Shown here piece after piece: positions 43,888 to 51,882 of a DNA stretch of 64,000 nucleotides (the first letter of the stretch is position 1; the number at the start of each line of letters is the position of its first letter). Position numbers and translations under genes: made by a program. Source of the DNA: Thermofilaceae archaeon (GTDB lineage Archaea > Thermoproteota > Thermoprotei > Thermofilales > Thermofilaceae); the NCBI GenBank assembly GCA_025057995.1, contig JANXEW010000005.1:40832-104831 (forward strand). Reading direction: 5' to 3'. The notes beneath the pieces are model-generated. The model had not been told where the DNA came from, did no database searches, and saw only the letters and a list, made by a program, of their open reading frames with translations.

Positions 43888-44817
43888 GTGCTCGTGAGCG
43901 GAGTAAGGGCGAAGGGGTTGGAGGTTATCTCAAGGTTCCCTTGGAGCGTTAGCGTGGTTGCGTTCATGGCGAACCCTTCTGTTCAACGTGATCCCAGAGC
44001 TCTTGAAGATTCTCTCTCCACGTTAACTAGCGACCCGGTATTCGACATAGTTGAACTCCACTATATGAGCGAAGAACTATGGAAGACTGCTGAACCATTT
44101 TTGAGAAAATCTAGAGTCGACGTAATCTTCGGGGCTCAGCCTTTGATATTAAGCTTGGGGTACAACCCGTCAGCCTTAGAGGAGGGGGAGCGGAGGAAAG
44201 CTGTTGAGAAACTGGTAGAAGTTGTAGAAGTCTCGGCGGCGCGAGGCGTAAAAAAGGTGGCGTTCTGCAGCGGTCGCGACCCTGGAGCCGGTGATAGGGA
44301 GGCTGCAAAAGACTCGCTCGTAAAGAGCGTCAAGGAGGTAGCGGTTAAGGCGAAGAAACTCGGTGTAACGTTGATCTTGGAGACGTTTGACCGCAATTGG
44401 GACAGGAGACAACTGATAGGGCCCTTGGATGAAGCCGTGAAAGTAGTTGAAGAGGTGAGGAACGTGTACGACAACTTCGGGCTTCTATGGGACTTGAGCC
44501 ATGCGCCAATGCTCGATGAGAAGCCTTCGGTTTTGAAAAAGGCTAGCGGACACCTCTTCCACATCCACGTCGGTTGTTGCAAGCGTCTACCCGACGGTAG
44601 GCTTCTCGACTCGCACCCAGGCTTTTACCGGCCTGGGGCTGTCAACGGTGTAGAGGAAGTAGCTGAACTATTGAAAGTGTTACATGAGATAGGGTACCGG
44701 GGAGCTATCGGTTTCGAAGTTAAACCGGAGGAAGGCCAAGAGTGGAGGGAACCTGTCGAGGCGGCTAAGAGCGTTCTATACACAGCTTTCGCGAAAGTCT
44801 TGAGTGGGTGCCTATAG
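43888..44817 (+). CDS. TIM-barrel sugar isomerase/epimerase-like protein
   Basis: 309 residues, AP-endonuclease-2/xylose-isomerase-like barrel. Metal-site strands are visible: L-I-L-E-T-F (Glu), L-L-W-D-L-S-H (Asp and His), I-H-V-G-C-C and I-G-F-E-V-K-P-E near the end. Such enzymes interconvert ketoses or act in sugar catabolism. GTG start; TATA-like ATTTATTAGG about 27 bases upstream. A distant relative is at 57828. The neighbours, a GH12 glucanase and a HAD phosphatase, support a carbohydrate role. Confidence 0.82.
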   Translation: MLVSGVRAKGLEVISRFPWSVSVVAFMANPSVQRDPRALEDSLSTLTSDPVFDIVELHYMSEELWKTAEPFLRKSRVDVIFGAQPLILSLGYNPSALEEGERRKAVEKLVEVVEVSAARGVKKVAFCSGRDPGAGDREAAKDSLVKSVKEVAVKAKKLGVTLILETFDRNWDRRQLIGPLDEAVKVVEEVRNVYDNFGLLWDLSHAPMLDEKPSVLKKASGHLFHIHVGCCKRLPDGRLLDSHPGFYRPGAVNGVEEVAELLKVLHEIGYRGAIGFEVKPEEGQEWREPVEAAKSVLYTAFAKVLSGCL

Positions 44818-44841
44818 TTCCTTAAAGCTTAGCCATTCAGT

Positions 44842-45621
44842 CTAGTGTAGAAGAGCGCGAATCAACTCCACTACGCCTGCTCCACGGGGTTTTGAAGCTA
44901 TGTACCCTCCCCGAGCTGCTACGACTCTCTTCACGATATCTTCAGCGTTCTGAACTGTAGCAGCGAAGAAGCCGTACCGTTCATCAAACATGGCTAAATC
45001 GTTGGTTGAATCACCGACAGCTACTACCTCGCTCGGAGGTACCTTGAAGTACTGTACCACCTTGTTAAGCGCCGAGCCTTTATCGAAACCAGAACGCATC
45101 ACCGTTAGGATCCTATAGTTGCGCGTGCAGTGCAGAAGGTTTAAGGTGCTTAAGTAACTGTTTAACAGCCTCTCCTCTCGCTCGGCTTCTATGGCGTTCT
45201 CAAAGAAAATAGAGATCAGACACCTTTCCAAAGCCTCTTGCTCGCTCATCACCTTCTCAATTCGTACACCTTCAGCAGCTAGTCTTGAGACTTCTCTTTT
45301 GACGAGCTCTAGAGCCTGCTCGAAAACCTCTAGCCAAGCGACTCTAACCTTTTGATTATACTCCTCCATCTCCACGTAGCTACCGCCTTCGAGCAAGTAG
45401 ATGCGACACTCGTCGACTATCAGATATTGAGGATAGCCTACGTCAGCTCCTAAACCGTTAGAGGATAGTATCCTTATCTGGTCTCTCAGGCTTCTCCCTG
45501 AAGCCGTGCCTAGGATTACTCCGTGTTCTACCGCGGTCTCGAGCGCCGTTATAGCCTCTGGTAGTATACGTTCACCCGGCTCAAGCAATGTGCCATCAAG
45601 GTCAAAAGCTAGTAGTCTCAC
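44842..45621 (-). CDS. HAD-superfamily sugar phosphatase (Cof/phosphoglycolate type)
   Basis: 259 residues with all HAD motifs: D-L-D-G-T at residues 7-11, T-A-S-G-R-S-L in motif II, Lys in D-K-G-S-A-L motif III and G-D-S-T-N-D motif IV. The large cap domain between 80 and 180 marks the Cof/mannosyl-phosphoglycerate phosphatase group, which acts on sugar phosphates or phosphoglycolate. GTG start. Convergent with the sugar isomerase gene, with 24 bases between them. Confidence 0.9.
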   Translation of the reverse strand: MRLLAFDLDGTLLEPGERILPEAITALETAVEHGVILGTASGRSLRDQIRILSSNGLGADVGYPQYLIVDECRIYLLEGGSYVEMEEYNQKVRVAWLEVFEQALELVKREVSRLAAEGVRIEKVMSEQEALERCLISIFFENAIEAEREERLLNSYLSTLNLLHCTRNYRILTVMRSGFDKGSALNKVVQYFKVPPSEVVAVGDSTNDLAMFDERYGFFAATVQNAEDIVKRVVAARGGYIASKPRGAGVVELIRALLH

Positions 45622-45670
45622 ACAAGTTCAAGGCGGAAACGCTTATTACAGTTGCGCCCATAGTTTATCT

Positions 45671-46051
45671 GTGAAATGGTTGACGCATGCCGCTGCTATA
45701 GTAGTTGGCTTAGCAGACGGTTCTATACTGCGCAACCGCCCAAGTAATATGTTAAGAATTTCTCCAGACGTCGACCGGGTGTCACCGTCCCCGCCTGCAA
45801 CTCGAGAAAATACGCCTAAAAGAGGGACGGGAGTTGGCGTTCAAGAGCTTTACAGCGTTAGGCGAGGAGGGCGGGATGGACTTTACCCGTTCAGGAGTAG
45901 ATGTCGCTACGTTTTCTTGCTTACCGCTCTCAAAAAGAGGTTGGAGTTGAACGAGGGAGTCTGCGCTGTAGAGCTTCTACACGAGGTTGTGTCTCAAGTT
46001 GCAGGTTACAGCGGAGACAAGTTATATACTCGAGAGGGTAACCAATGTTAA
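45671..46051 (+). CDS. Probable small protein, unknown
   Basis: 126 residues from a GTG at 45671. The frame runs through without interruption and has the codon character of the neighbouring genes (AGG/AGA, GAG, GTT). A TATA-like CTTATTA about 28 bases upstream supports the start. No domain is recognised; residues 60-80 are basic and 85-110 are helical. Its last seven bases overlap the start of the transglutaminase gene. The frame continues upstream into the antisense of the HAD gene, which I do not regard as coding. Confidence 0.5.
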   Translation: MKWLTHAAAIVVGLADGSILRNRPSNMLRISPDVDRVSPSPPATRENTPKRGTGVGVQELYSVRRGGRDGLYPFRSRCRYVFLLTALKKRLELNEGVCAVELLHEVVSQVAGYSGDKLYTREGNQC

Positions 46052-48009
46052 AGCATTTTTTACTGATTGGAGTCGTCCTTCTAGCGTTCCCTCCCGCTCT
46101 CGCCGCCGACAGTCAGGTTTCGCCGAGGCTAGAAGTCAGGATAGTTGATATTCAAATAGGCACACTGACAGGGGCTATCTTTGCTTATAGACCTGATAGG
46201 TTGATTGACTCTGGTGAGACTGTAGCTGTTAAAGTCACCGTGTCAACTTCTTTTTCCGGCGACGGCGGAAAACGCTTGTTGCGAGTTGAATCATCGCTTT
46301 TCCACCCGTTGGGTATAAAGATAGTCTCTAATAGTTCTGAAGTTGAAACTCATGGACCTTTCACGTGGTGGTTCGTTTTTTCATTTAAAATGAGTCCAGA
46401 ACTCCCCTCTGGCTACTATAGGGTGAAGGTCAAGGCTACCTTAGGGGAGGCGAGCCATGAGGACTCCATCGTCTTCTATTACAGAAGCCTTACGTCGCTA
46501 GAAAACCGGATTAGCGTCGAGTACTCGATAGAGATAAGGGGAGTAGGAGAGGTACAATCGCTCCTCTTAGCCCTTCCGAACGACCCCTCTCTTCAGACTT
46601 TAGTTGGACCCATAGTCACCCCCAACCCTTCCGCTTTTGTGAGGGACTCTATAGGTAACTCCTACGTTCTATACCGGGATCTGAAAGTTGACGGAGTGTT
46701 CCAAGTGAAAATATCCGTACACGCTGTGAGACGCTCGTTCTACACTTTCGGCGACGCTCCCCTAAACGCTCCTTTACCGCTCGAAGCGAAAGCGTTCGTC
46801 AAGCCGAGCCCCTACATTGAGTCTAATTTCTCACAGATAGTCTCTAAGGCTAAAGAACTCGTCGAAGGTGCCTCGACTTACAGGGAAGCTCTCGCTAGCA
46901 TAGCCGACTACGTTTCATCTAATATCGTGTACGACGAGAGCATAGGACGTTTAGCCAACGCTCATCAGCTTGGAGCTGCTTGGACTCTCAACTCGAAAAA
47001 GGGTATCTGTTTACACATCTCCAGGCTCTTTGTCGCACTAGCTAGAGCAGCAGGTATTCCTGCTAGAGTAGTTGAAGGGATTGAAGCTAAACCAGCTGCT
47101 CTCGCGGGGGGATCGACGCACGCCTACGTCGAGGTCTTCATCCCAGGCTACGGTTGGCTACCCGTCGAGCCTCAGAAACCTTCAACTTTCTTAGGCCTAG
47201 TGCCGCCTTCTCCAGGTTACGTTGCCTTAGTCAGGGGTTCTGGAGAGCGCGTAGAGTTGAGGGGGGAAGAGGCTAGGGCGTCTATTTTCAAGTTAGTTTA
47301 CAAGGGGGCTCTCTCGATAACTTTTACTTATTCAGCTGGGATTTCACCCAGTGGACCACCGCCTCCAATGCTTAAACTCGACGTTAGCTTGCCTAGCGCT
47401 CTACATTGCGGAGACCAATTCAAAGTTACGCCCTCAACCGTCCCCTCCGACAGTCTCGTAGAAGTTAGGGTTAAAGCCCCCAACGGAACGTCCAACCGCT
47501 TCACCCTAGACCCCGGGCAAAGTCTTAGCTTACGTTTCAGTGAGATAGGGGAATGGTTATTGGAATTTTTTGCTTGGAGGACAGGATACCTACCTACTTA
47601 TCACGTCACACGAATAGACGTGACTCCGAAGCCTCTCAAGCTCTCCATAGAGGTCTCTGATAATTTACTCTTTAGAGAGCCGAAAGTCACCGTCAAGACG
47701 GTTCCGCCCGTTCAAGGGGCTCAAGTTCGTTTAACAGCTAGGTCGTGTTACTTTGTCCAGAATTTGACCCTGGTTACAGGCGCAGAGGGGACGGTTACAG
47801 CGTCCTTAGGTTTCCTCCTTCTTCCCTGCCAGCTTACAGTTTCAGCGGACTCCTCTCCAAAATGTTGCACGCCAGCGCGAGTCGAAACCAGCGTCGAAGT
47901 CTCTATATCACCTGAGTCGATATTAGTAGTTTTAATTATTTTAGCTTTCTTAGTTTCAAGGCTGGCTCGAAGACGGGTTAGAAAATCTACGGTTACGTTT
48001 GAACAGTAG
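46045..48009 (+). CDS. Secreted transglutaminase-like protein with C-terminal membrane anchor
   Basis: 654 residues. Signal peptide 1-21; beta-sandwich region 28-150; transglutaminase-like domain about 265-385 with catalytic C322 in K-G-I-C, H359 in S-T-H-A-Y-V-E-V and E375 in L-P-V-E-P, where Asp is usual; immunoglobulin-like region about 430-610; membrane helix 630-646 and a basic tail. It would sit on the outer cell surface and act as a cysteine protease, amidase or cross-linker on extracytoplasmic proteins. An SD-like GAGAGG lies 8 bases before the ATG. It ends 54 bases inside the convergent flippase gene. Confidence 0.87.
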   Translation: MLKHFLLIGVVLLAFPPALAADSQVSPRLEVRIVDIQIGTLTGAIFAYRPDRLIDSGETVAVKVTVSTSFSGDGGKRLLRVESSLFHPLGIKIVSNSSEVETHGPFTWWFVFSFKMSPELPSGYYRVKVKATLGEASHEDSIVFYYRSLTSLENRISVEYSIEIRGVGEVQSLLLALPNDPSLQTLVGPIVTPNPSAFVRDSIGNSYVLYRDLKVDGVFQVKISVHAVRRSFYTFGDAPLNAPLPLEAKAFVKPSPYIESNFSQIVSKAKELVEGASTYREALASIADYVSSNIVYDESIGRLANAHQLGAAWTLNSKKGICLHISRLFVALARAAGIPARVVEGIEAKPAALAGGSTHAYVEVFIPGYGWLPVEPQKPSTFLGLVPPSPGYVALVRGSGERVELRGEEARASIFKLVYKGALSITFTYSAGISPSGPPPPMLKLDVSLPSALHCGDQFKVTPSTVPSDSLVEVRVKAPNGTSNRFTLDPGQSLSLRFSEIGEWLLEFFAWRTGYLPTYHVTRIDVTPKPLKLSIEVSDNLLFREPKVTVKTVPPVQGAQVRLTARSCYFVQNLTLVTGAEGTVTASLGFLLLPCQLTVSADSSPKCCTPARVETSVEVSISPESILVVLIILAFLVSRLARRRVRKSTVTFEQ

Positions 48010-49443
48010 GCTTACAGCTCTATAGGCAGTTGCTTTAAACCACGGGTCAAGTAGGTACAATATACAAGAGTATAGTGAGGCTGACAGTAAAGCTGCTGCG
48101 ATAACCTCCCTTATCTTAAGAGGGTTGAGCAAGTAAGCGACGAGTGCCGCAGTAAAAGATGAAGAAGCGTAGATGCTAATCGCGTAAGCTAAGTTTCGTA
48201 GAACTGGAAAAGCTCCCGCCCACATAGTTAGAACAACCAACTCCACTACCGTAGCGGCAAGCCAGACACTTCTTGAGACGGCTGCAACATGCAACGGATC
48301 CTTCAAAGTGAAAGCTACCGCAGCTATACCGGCGACCCCTGCTATAGATTTCGCACATGAGAGAGCTTGTACTTTCACTATCTTGCTCTTCAAGAGTTCC
48401 TTGAAACCTCCGCCCTCTAGGTCTGCTCTTTCGACACCTTGAATAGCGTCCGCAAGGACCCCGTTTAACGCTGAAACCATAGCTGTGAAAGCCGCTATCC
48501 TTAGCGTGAGAGAAACGTGGCTGTACTCAGGCTTAAGAACGTAGAGCAAGTTCGGAGCAACGACAGCTACGCCTATACTACTGGGAAGAGCTAAGAGGAG
48601 GACTAGACGGAGAGCTTCGTTGAGCAAGTAAATCTCAGAGCCTTTCGACGCTATCAAGCGAGGGTAGAGACCTCTCGAGAGAAAGTAGGAGTACGATACG
48701 GCGTTCATAAACGGCAGAACGACAGTGTAGTAGGCTACCGACTCGCTGGATACGAGCGCCGAGATCAAGAGGACGTCCAGCCCAGAAATCATAGAAGGCA
48801 CCACCGAGAATATGTTCGCCCATGAGAGGGATAGAACCTTCTTCGCAACCTCCATCTGTGGGTTAAGCCTAAGATCCTCGCGTAGGCTCCAGACGAGGGC
48901 AACGGTTTGCGCTAAGTGACCTGCGAGGACTGACAGGAGGGCAACTTCTAAGTTCACCCCCCACAATCTTGTCGAAAGCAAGGCTGCTGCAAGCTTCACG
49001 GTCTCGAACACGACCTCTGATACAGCAGCGTAGAACGGGGCTGCCCCGTAAGTTGAAGCGTACAAGGCTGAATTCACGTAAAGAACCGGGACGTAGAAAG
49101 CAGAGACCATGACCGCGGTCAGAGGAACTTTTAACGCCGAGCTCGCGTTGGATGAAAGTGCGACGTATGTCGCGGTCGCGGGAGCGGCTAGAATAGCGGA
49201 GAGAACTAGAGCCGTGGTTGTAGCAGCCTGGTTTCCAGAAGCTCGCAAACGAGTTGTCCAGAAGTTGACGAAGGTGGCTACCGCCGCGTAGCTTAACAAA
49301 GTTGAAATCGTGCCCCACGCTCCAAAATCGGTTACGTCGAGGTTCCTGGTTACGATTAATACGAAGAAGCCGCCTGTTACTAAGCCGTATAGTTTAGCTA
49401 GGTAGAACATCACTCCTGTTCTCTTTAGGCTCAGCTCAACCAC
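47956..49443 (-). CDS. Polysaccharide/lipid flippase (MATE-like, Wzx family)
   Basis: 495 residues with about twelve to fourteen membrane helices and no large soluble domain. The N-terminal T-R-N-L-D-V-T-D-F-G-A-W-G block is the P-x-x-Y/F-G motif of Wzx-type polysaccharide exporters. Its role would be flipping lipid-linked glycans for cell-surface glycosylation. No glycosyltransferase genes flank it. GTG start; its first 13 bases overlap the end of the upstream Nudix gene, so it is probably the last gene of a run that begins at 50716. Confidence 0.82.
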   Translation of the reverse strand: MVELSLKRTGVMFYLAKLYGLVTGGFFVLIVTRNLDVTDFGAWGTISTLLSYAAVATFVNFWTTRLRASGNQAATTTALVLSAILAAPATATYVALSSNASSALKVPLTAVMVSAFYVPVLYVNSALYASTYGAAPFYAAVSEVVFETVKLAAALLSTRLWGVNLEVALLSVLAGHLAQTVALVWSLREDLRLNPQMEVAKKVLSLSWANIFSVVPSMISGLDVLLISALVSSESVAYYTVVLPFMNAVSYSYFLSRGLYPRLIASKGSEIYLLNEALRLVLLLALPSSIGVAVVAPNLLYVLKPEYSHVSLTLRIAAFTAMVSALNGVLADAIQGVERADLEGGGFKELLKSKIVKVQALSCAKSIAGVAGIAAVAFTLKDPLHVAAVSRSVWLAATVVELVVLTMWAGAFPVLRNLAYAISIYASSSFTAALVAYLLNPLKIREVIAAALLSASLYSCILYLLDPWFKATAYRAVSLLFKRNRRFSNPSSSQP

Positions 49444-49958
49444 CCGTAACTTTTACATAAAAGTAACGCGGCTACAGTTTTCAAGTCTAGGATCTGGTTG
49501 CCGAGGTTGGACAAGTACTCATCTGGATCGACCTCGACCACCTTGATTACTTCGCCAGCCTCTGGATGGGGTGCACGCTTTATCAACCTCTTGGCTACGT
49601 AGAAGTGCATTACTTCATCGCTGTAACCGGGAGTAGCGTAGAACTTGGCGACTTTAACCAGTTCCCCCGGCTCGAAGCCCGTCTCCTCCACCAGTTCCCG
49701 GCGAGCTGCAGCTTCAGGCTCCTCACCTTTCTCCACTTTACCCGCTGGAACCTCTAGAACCCATGACTTTACCGACGCTCTCCATTGCTTCACCATCACG
49801 ATTTTACCATCTTCTAAAATTGGCACGACTATAGCTGCTTCTCCGAATTCTACGACGTCTTTCTCGAATTTTGATCCCGTAAACTCTACTCTTCTCCTCA
49901 GTAGCTTGATGCGCCTACCAACCGCTAGAACATCGTCTCCCAGTACCCTTGGCTCCAC
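49431..49958 (-). CDS. Nudix hydrolase, ADP-ribose pyrophosphatase type
   Basis: 175 residues. The Nudix box is G-K-V-E-K-G-E-E-P-E-A-A-A-R-R-E-L-V-E-E (then T-G-F), matching GX5EX7REUXEEXGU. A Y-A-T-P-G-Y-S-D-E-V-M-H-F-Y-V segment follows, typical for ADP-ribose or NADH-type diphosphatases. It cleaves nucleoside diphosphate compounds to monophosphates. GTG start nine bases after the previous stop; overlaps the flippase by 13 bases. Confidence 0.9.
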   Translation of the reverse strand: MEPRVLGDDVLAVGRRIKLLRRRVEFTGSKFEKDVVEFGEAAIVVPILEDGKIVMVKQWRASVKSWVLEVPAGKVEKGEEPEAAARRELVEETGFEPGELVKVAKFYATPGYSDEVMHFYVAKRLIKRAPHPEAGEVIKVVEVDPDEYLSNLGNQILDLKTVAALLLCKSYGWLS

Positions 49959-49967
49959 GGACGCACC

Positions 49968-50435
49968 TTAACACCTCAATTTTAACGCTTGTGGCTTTAA
50001 ACCCGCTAGCTTGAACGCTTCCTCAACCAATCTCACGCAATCACTTGGGCTAGCGTTCAAGTATAGGATGTGGGAAGTACATCTCTCACGACAATCGCTT
50101 GAACCGAAACCTTGAAGAGGATGCTCGAACCCTAACGACTCTAAGCGCGGCACTAGCACACACTCCTTGGCTCTGTCTTCTGCGTAGATTACGCATACCG
50201 GTTTCGTGACACCTGTCGTGAGATAATCGATGTGCCACCTGATCTTCTTCTCTGATTTCAAGTGTCGAGAAACTCTAGCCTTTAAACCTCCTACGCCCTT
50301 AGCTGAGCCGACGTAAACGTAACAACCGGCGTTCAACTGGTAAAGCTTGCGTTTGAACTCTAGTTGAACAGGCTTAAGAGAAGTCAGTACGAGGGCATAG
50401 ATACCGGGACTTGAGGTTATCTGAAGCCCGTTCAC
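49968..50435 (-). CDS. DUF123 GIY-YIG domain protein
   Basis: 155 residues. The opening S-P-G-I-Y-A-L-V-L and G-C-Y-V-Y-V-G-S-A form the GIY...YIG catalytic core, followed by Arg in L-K-A-R-V-S-R-H-L and W-H-I-D-Y-L, features of the DUF123 family. Members are archaeal and bacterial nuclease-like proteins of uncertain target. Cys pairs in the last third (S-D-C-R-E-R-C) are not typical and may bind metal. The GTG start forms a four-base overlap (GTGA) with the upstream gene. Confidence 0.87.
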   Translation of the reverse strand: MNGLQITSSPGIYALVLTSLKPVQLEFKRKLYQLNAGCYVYVGSAKGVGGLKARVSRHLKSEKKIRWHIDYLTTGVTKPVCVIYAEDRAKECVLVPRLESLGFEHPLQGFGSSDCRERCTSHILYLNASPSDCVRLVEEAFKLAGLKPQALKLRC

Positions 50436-50716
50436 GGCTTATCCACATCCTCGACGCGTACTATAAGCTCGACTCTGCCTGCGGCGGCGGCAGCTAGCGA
50501 TTTCCTAACAGCTTTCTCGATTTCCTCCAACGGAGCATCCCTCCTACAGTAGAGAGTCGCTCTGCTTCGACTAGGTTCAAGGAGTAGAACGCCTACGAGC
50601 CTACCCCCGTACCCTAGCAGGAACTCGTAAGCGTGCCAGCGCACATAGAAGTTAGATCTCCTCAACTCGCGAACAAGCTCAAGCCTTTTACTCAAGCTAC
50701 CGAGCTCCCAAGCCAT
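50432..50716 (-). CDS. Small protein of unknown function
   Basis: 94 residues, alpha/beta, with L-V-R-E-L-R-R-S-N-F-Y-V-R-W-H-A-Y-E-F near the start and a final acidic R-V-E-D-V-D-K-P. No recognised domain. It heads a minus-strand run with the DUF123, Nudix and flippase genes, coupled by a four-base overlap, so these may form one functional unit. Confidence 0.7.
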   Translation of the reverse strand: MAWELGSLSKRLELVRELRRSNFYVRWHAYEFLLGYGGRLVGVLLLEPSRSRATLYCRRDAPLEEIEKAVRKSLAAAAAGRVELIVRVEDVDKP

Positions 50717-50816
50717 AGATAGTCGACTATCCGACGTCTTATTAGCGTTAAAACCTATCCGAGGTTCACCTTAATTAGACAGAAACTAATTAAATCAAGA
50801 TACACGTGGAGAGAAC

Positions 50817-51821
50817 GTGGCTTTAAGTAAGTACTTTAACAAGTTCGTGTCAAGTCACGTGGGTAGCCTGCCGTTAGACTACACTCCGGATGGTTTCAAG
50901 AGAGCCTTTCATGACATGCTGAAGCTTGGCATCGACGTGCCTCCTTTACCTCAGCTAAGGGACTTTATCTCAATGTACCTTAAGCCTCTATTGGAAGCCG
51001 GTTTGGTGCAAGAGTCTGGGACGGTATTCAAGAGCAGTGTAGAGGATCTTGGGAATGCTGCCCGCGTCACCCCTTACATTGAGGAAGTGGCGTTATCCGG
51101 CGACCTCTTGAGGGAGGCTAAAGTCTCGCGTATAAGAGTACCCGTAACAGGGGCCTTCACGCTCTCCTCCAGGATATACTTAGGCGACCCCTCCCGCGGT
51201 TTACGTACCACTGCTCTAGCTAACCATGAGCTTGTTCTAGACTCCATCGCATCGTATCTCTCAAATATAGTTCGAGAGGCAGTTAAGATTCAGAACGCTG
51301 TCATCGTTATAGACGAACCCGTTTTAGGGACTGTCATCGGTTCCCGCGTAACGCTACTCGGCTACAGGGAAGAAGACGTTTTAGAGGTTTACGCTAAAGT
51401 GTTGAAACCTGCGAGAGGTTTGCTCCGTGGAACTCACGTCTGTGGTCAAGTGAACGAAAGGCTCATCTCAACGTTAGCCGAGTCTGAAGCTATAGATTTT
51501 CTCAACCACGAATTCCACGATGCACCAGCCAACTTGCTGTTACCTTGGAGGAAGCTGCTTGAGAGGAGCGACAAGTTCCTGAGCCCAGGCGTCTTCAGCA
51601 CGAGAAGTGGAGAAGTTGAAAGCGTAGACCATATCATGAATGTAGCCTTAAAGGTTCTAGACACCGTAGGGGTCGACCGTGTCAACTTGTTCAGCGGCGA
51701 CTGCGGCTTAGGTGGCTTAAGAGGGGTTTCGAGAGCCTACGATCTCGCCTTAAGCAAGCTTAACAACCTCGTGAAAGCTGTCAGTGAACTTAATTTACGC
51801 TACCTTAGCAGCCTGAGGTAG
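50817..51821 (+). CDS. Short MetE-type methionine synthase-like protein
   Basis: 334 residues matching only the C-terminal catalytic half of cobalamin-independent methionine synthase (about 750 residues in bacteria). Zinc ligands are H207-V-C209 and C296, in G-T-H-V-C-G and S-G-D-C-G-L. The N-terminal half is absent. Short archaeal enzymes of this kind methylate homocysteine, and some take methyl groups from methyl-corrinoid proteins instead of methyl-tetrahydropterin-glutamate. TATA-like TAATTAAA about 27 bases before the GTG. It could connect to the corrinoid genes at 7983-13470. Confidence 0.85.
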   Translation: MALSKYFNKFVSSHVGSLPLDYTPDGFKRAFHDMLKLGIDVPPLPQLRDFISMYLKPLLEAGLVQESGTVFKSSVEDLGNAARVTPYIEEVALSGDLLREAKVSRIRVPVTGAFTLSSRIYLGDPSRGLRTTALANHELVLDSIASYLSNIVREAVKIQNAVIVIDEPVLGTVIGSRVTLLGYREEDVLEVYAKVLKPARGLLRGTHVCGQVNERLISTLAESEAIDFLNHEFHDAPANLLLPWRKLLERSDKFLSPGVFSTRSGEVESVDHIMNVALKVLDTVGVDRVNLFSGDCGLGGLRGVSRAYDLALSKLNNLVKAVSELNLRYLSSLR

Positions 51822-51882
51822 TAGAGTAAATTACGCGCGAGGTATTAATAAGGTGTAATATACCGTCTGAAGGAAAACACAG

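Noticed and set aside
45506..45670. Upstream extension of the 45671-46051 frame
   Set aside because: This part lies antisense to the conserved HAD phosphatase gene; the GTG at 45671 with a TATA box is the better start.
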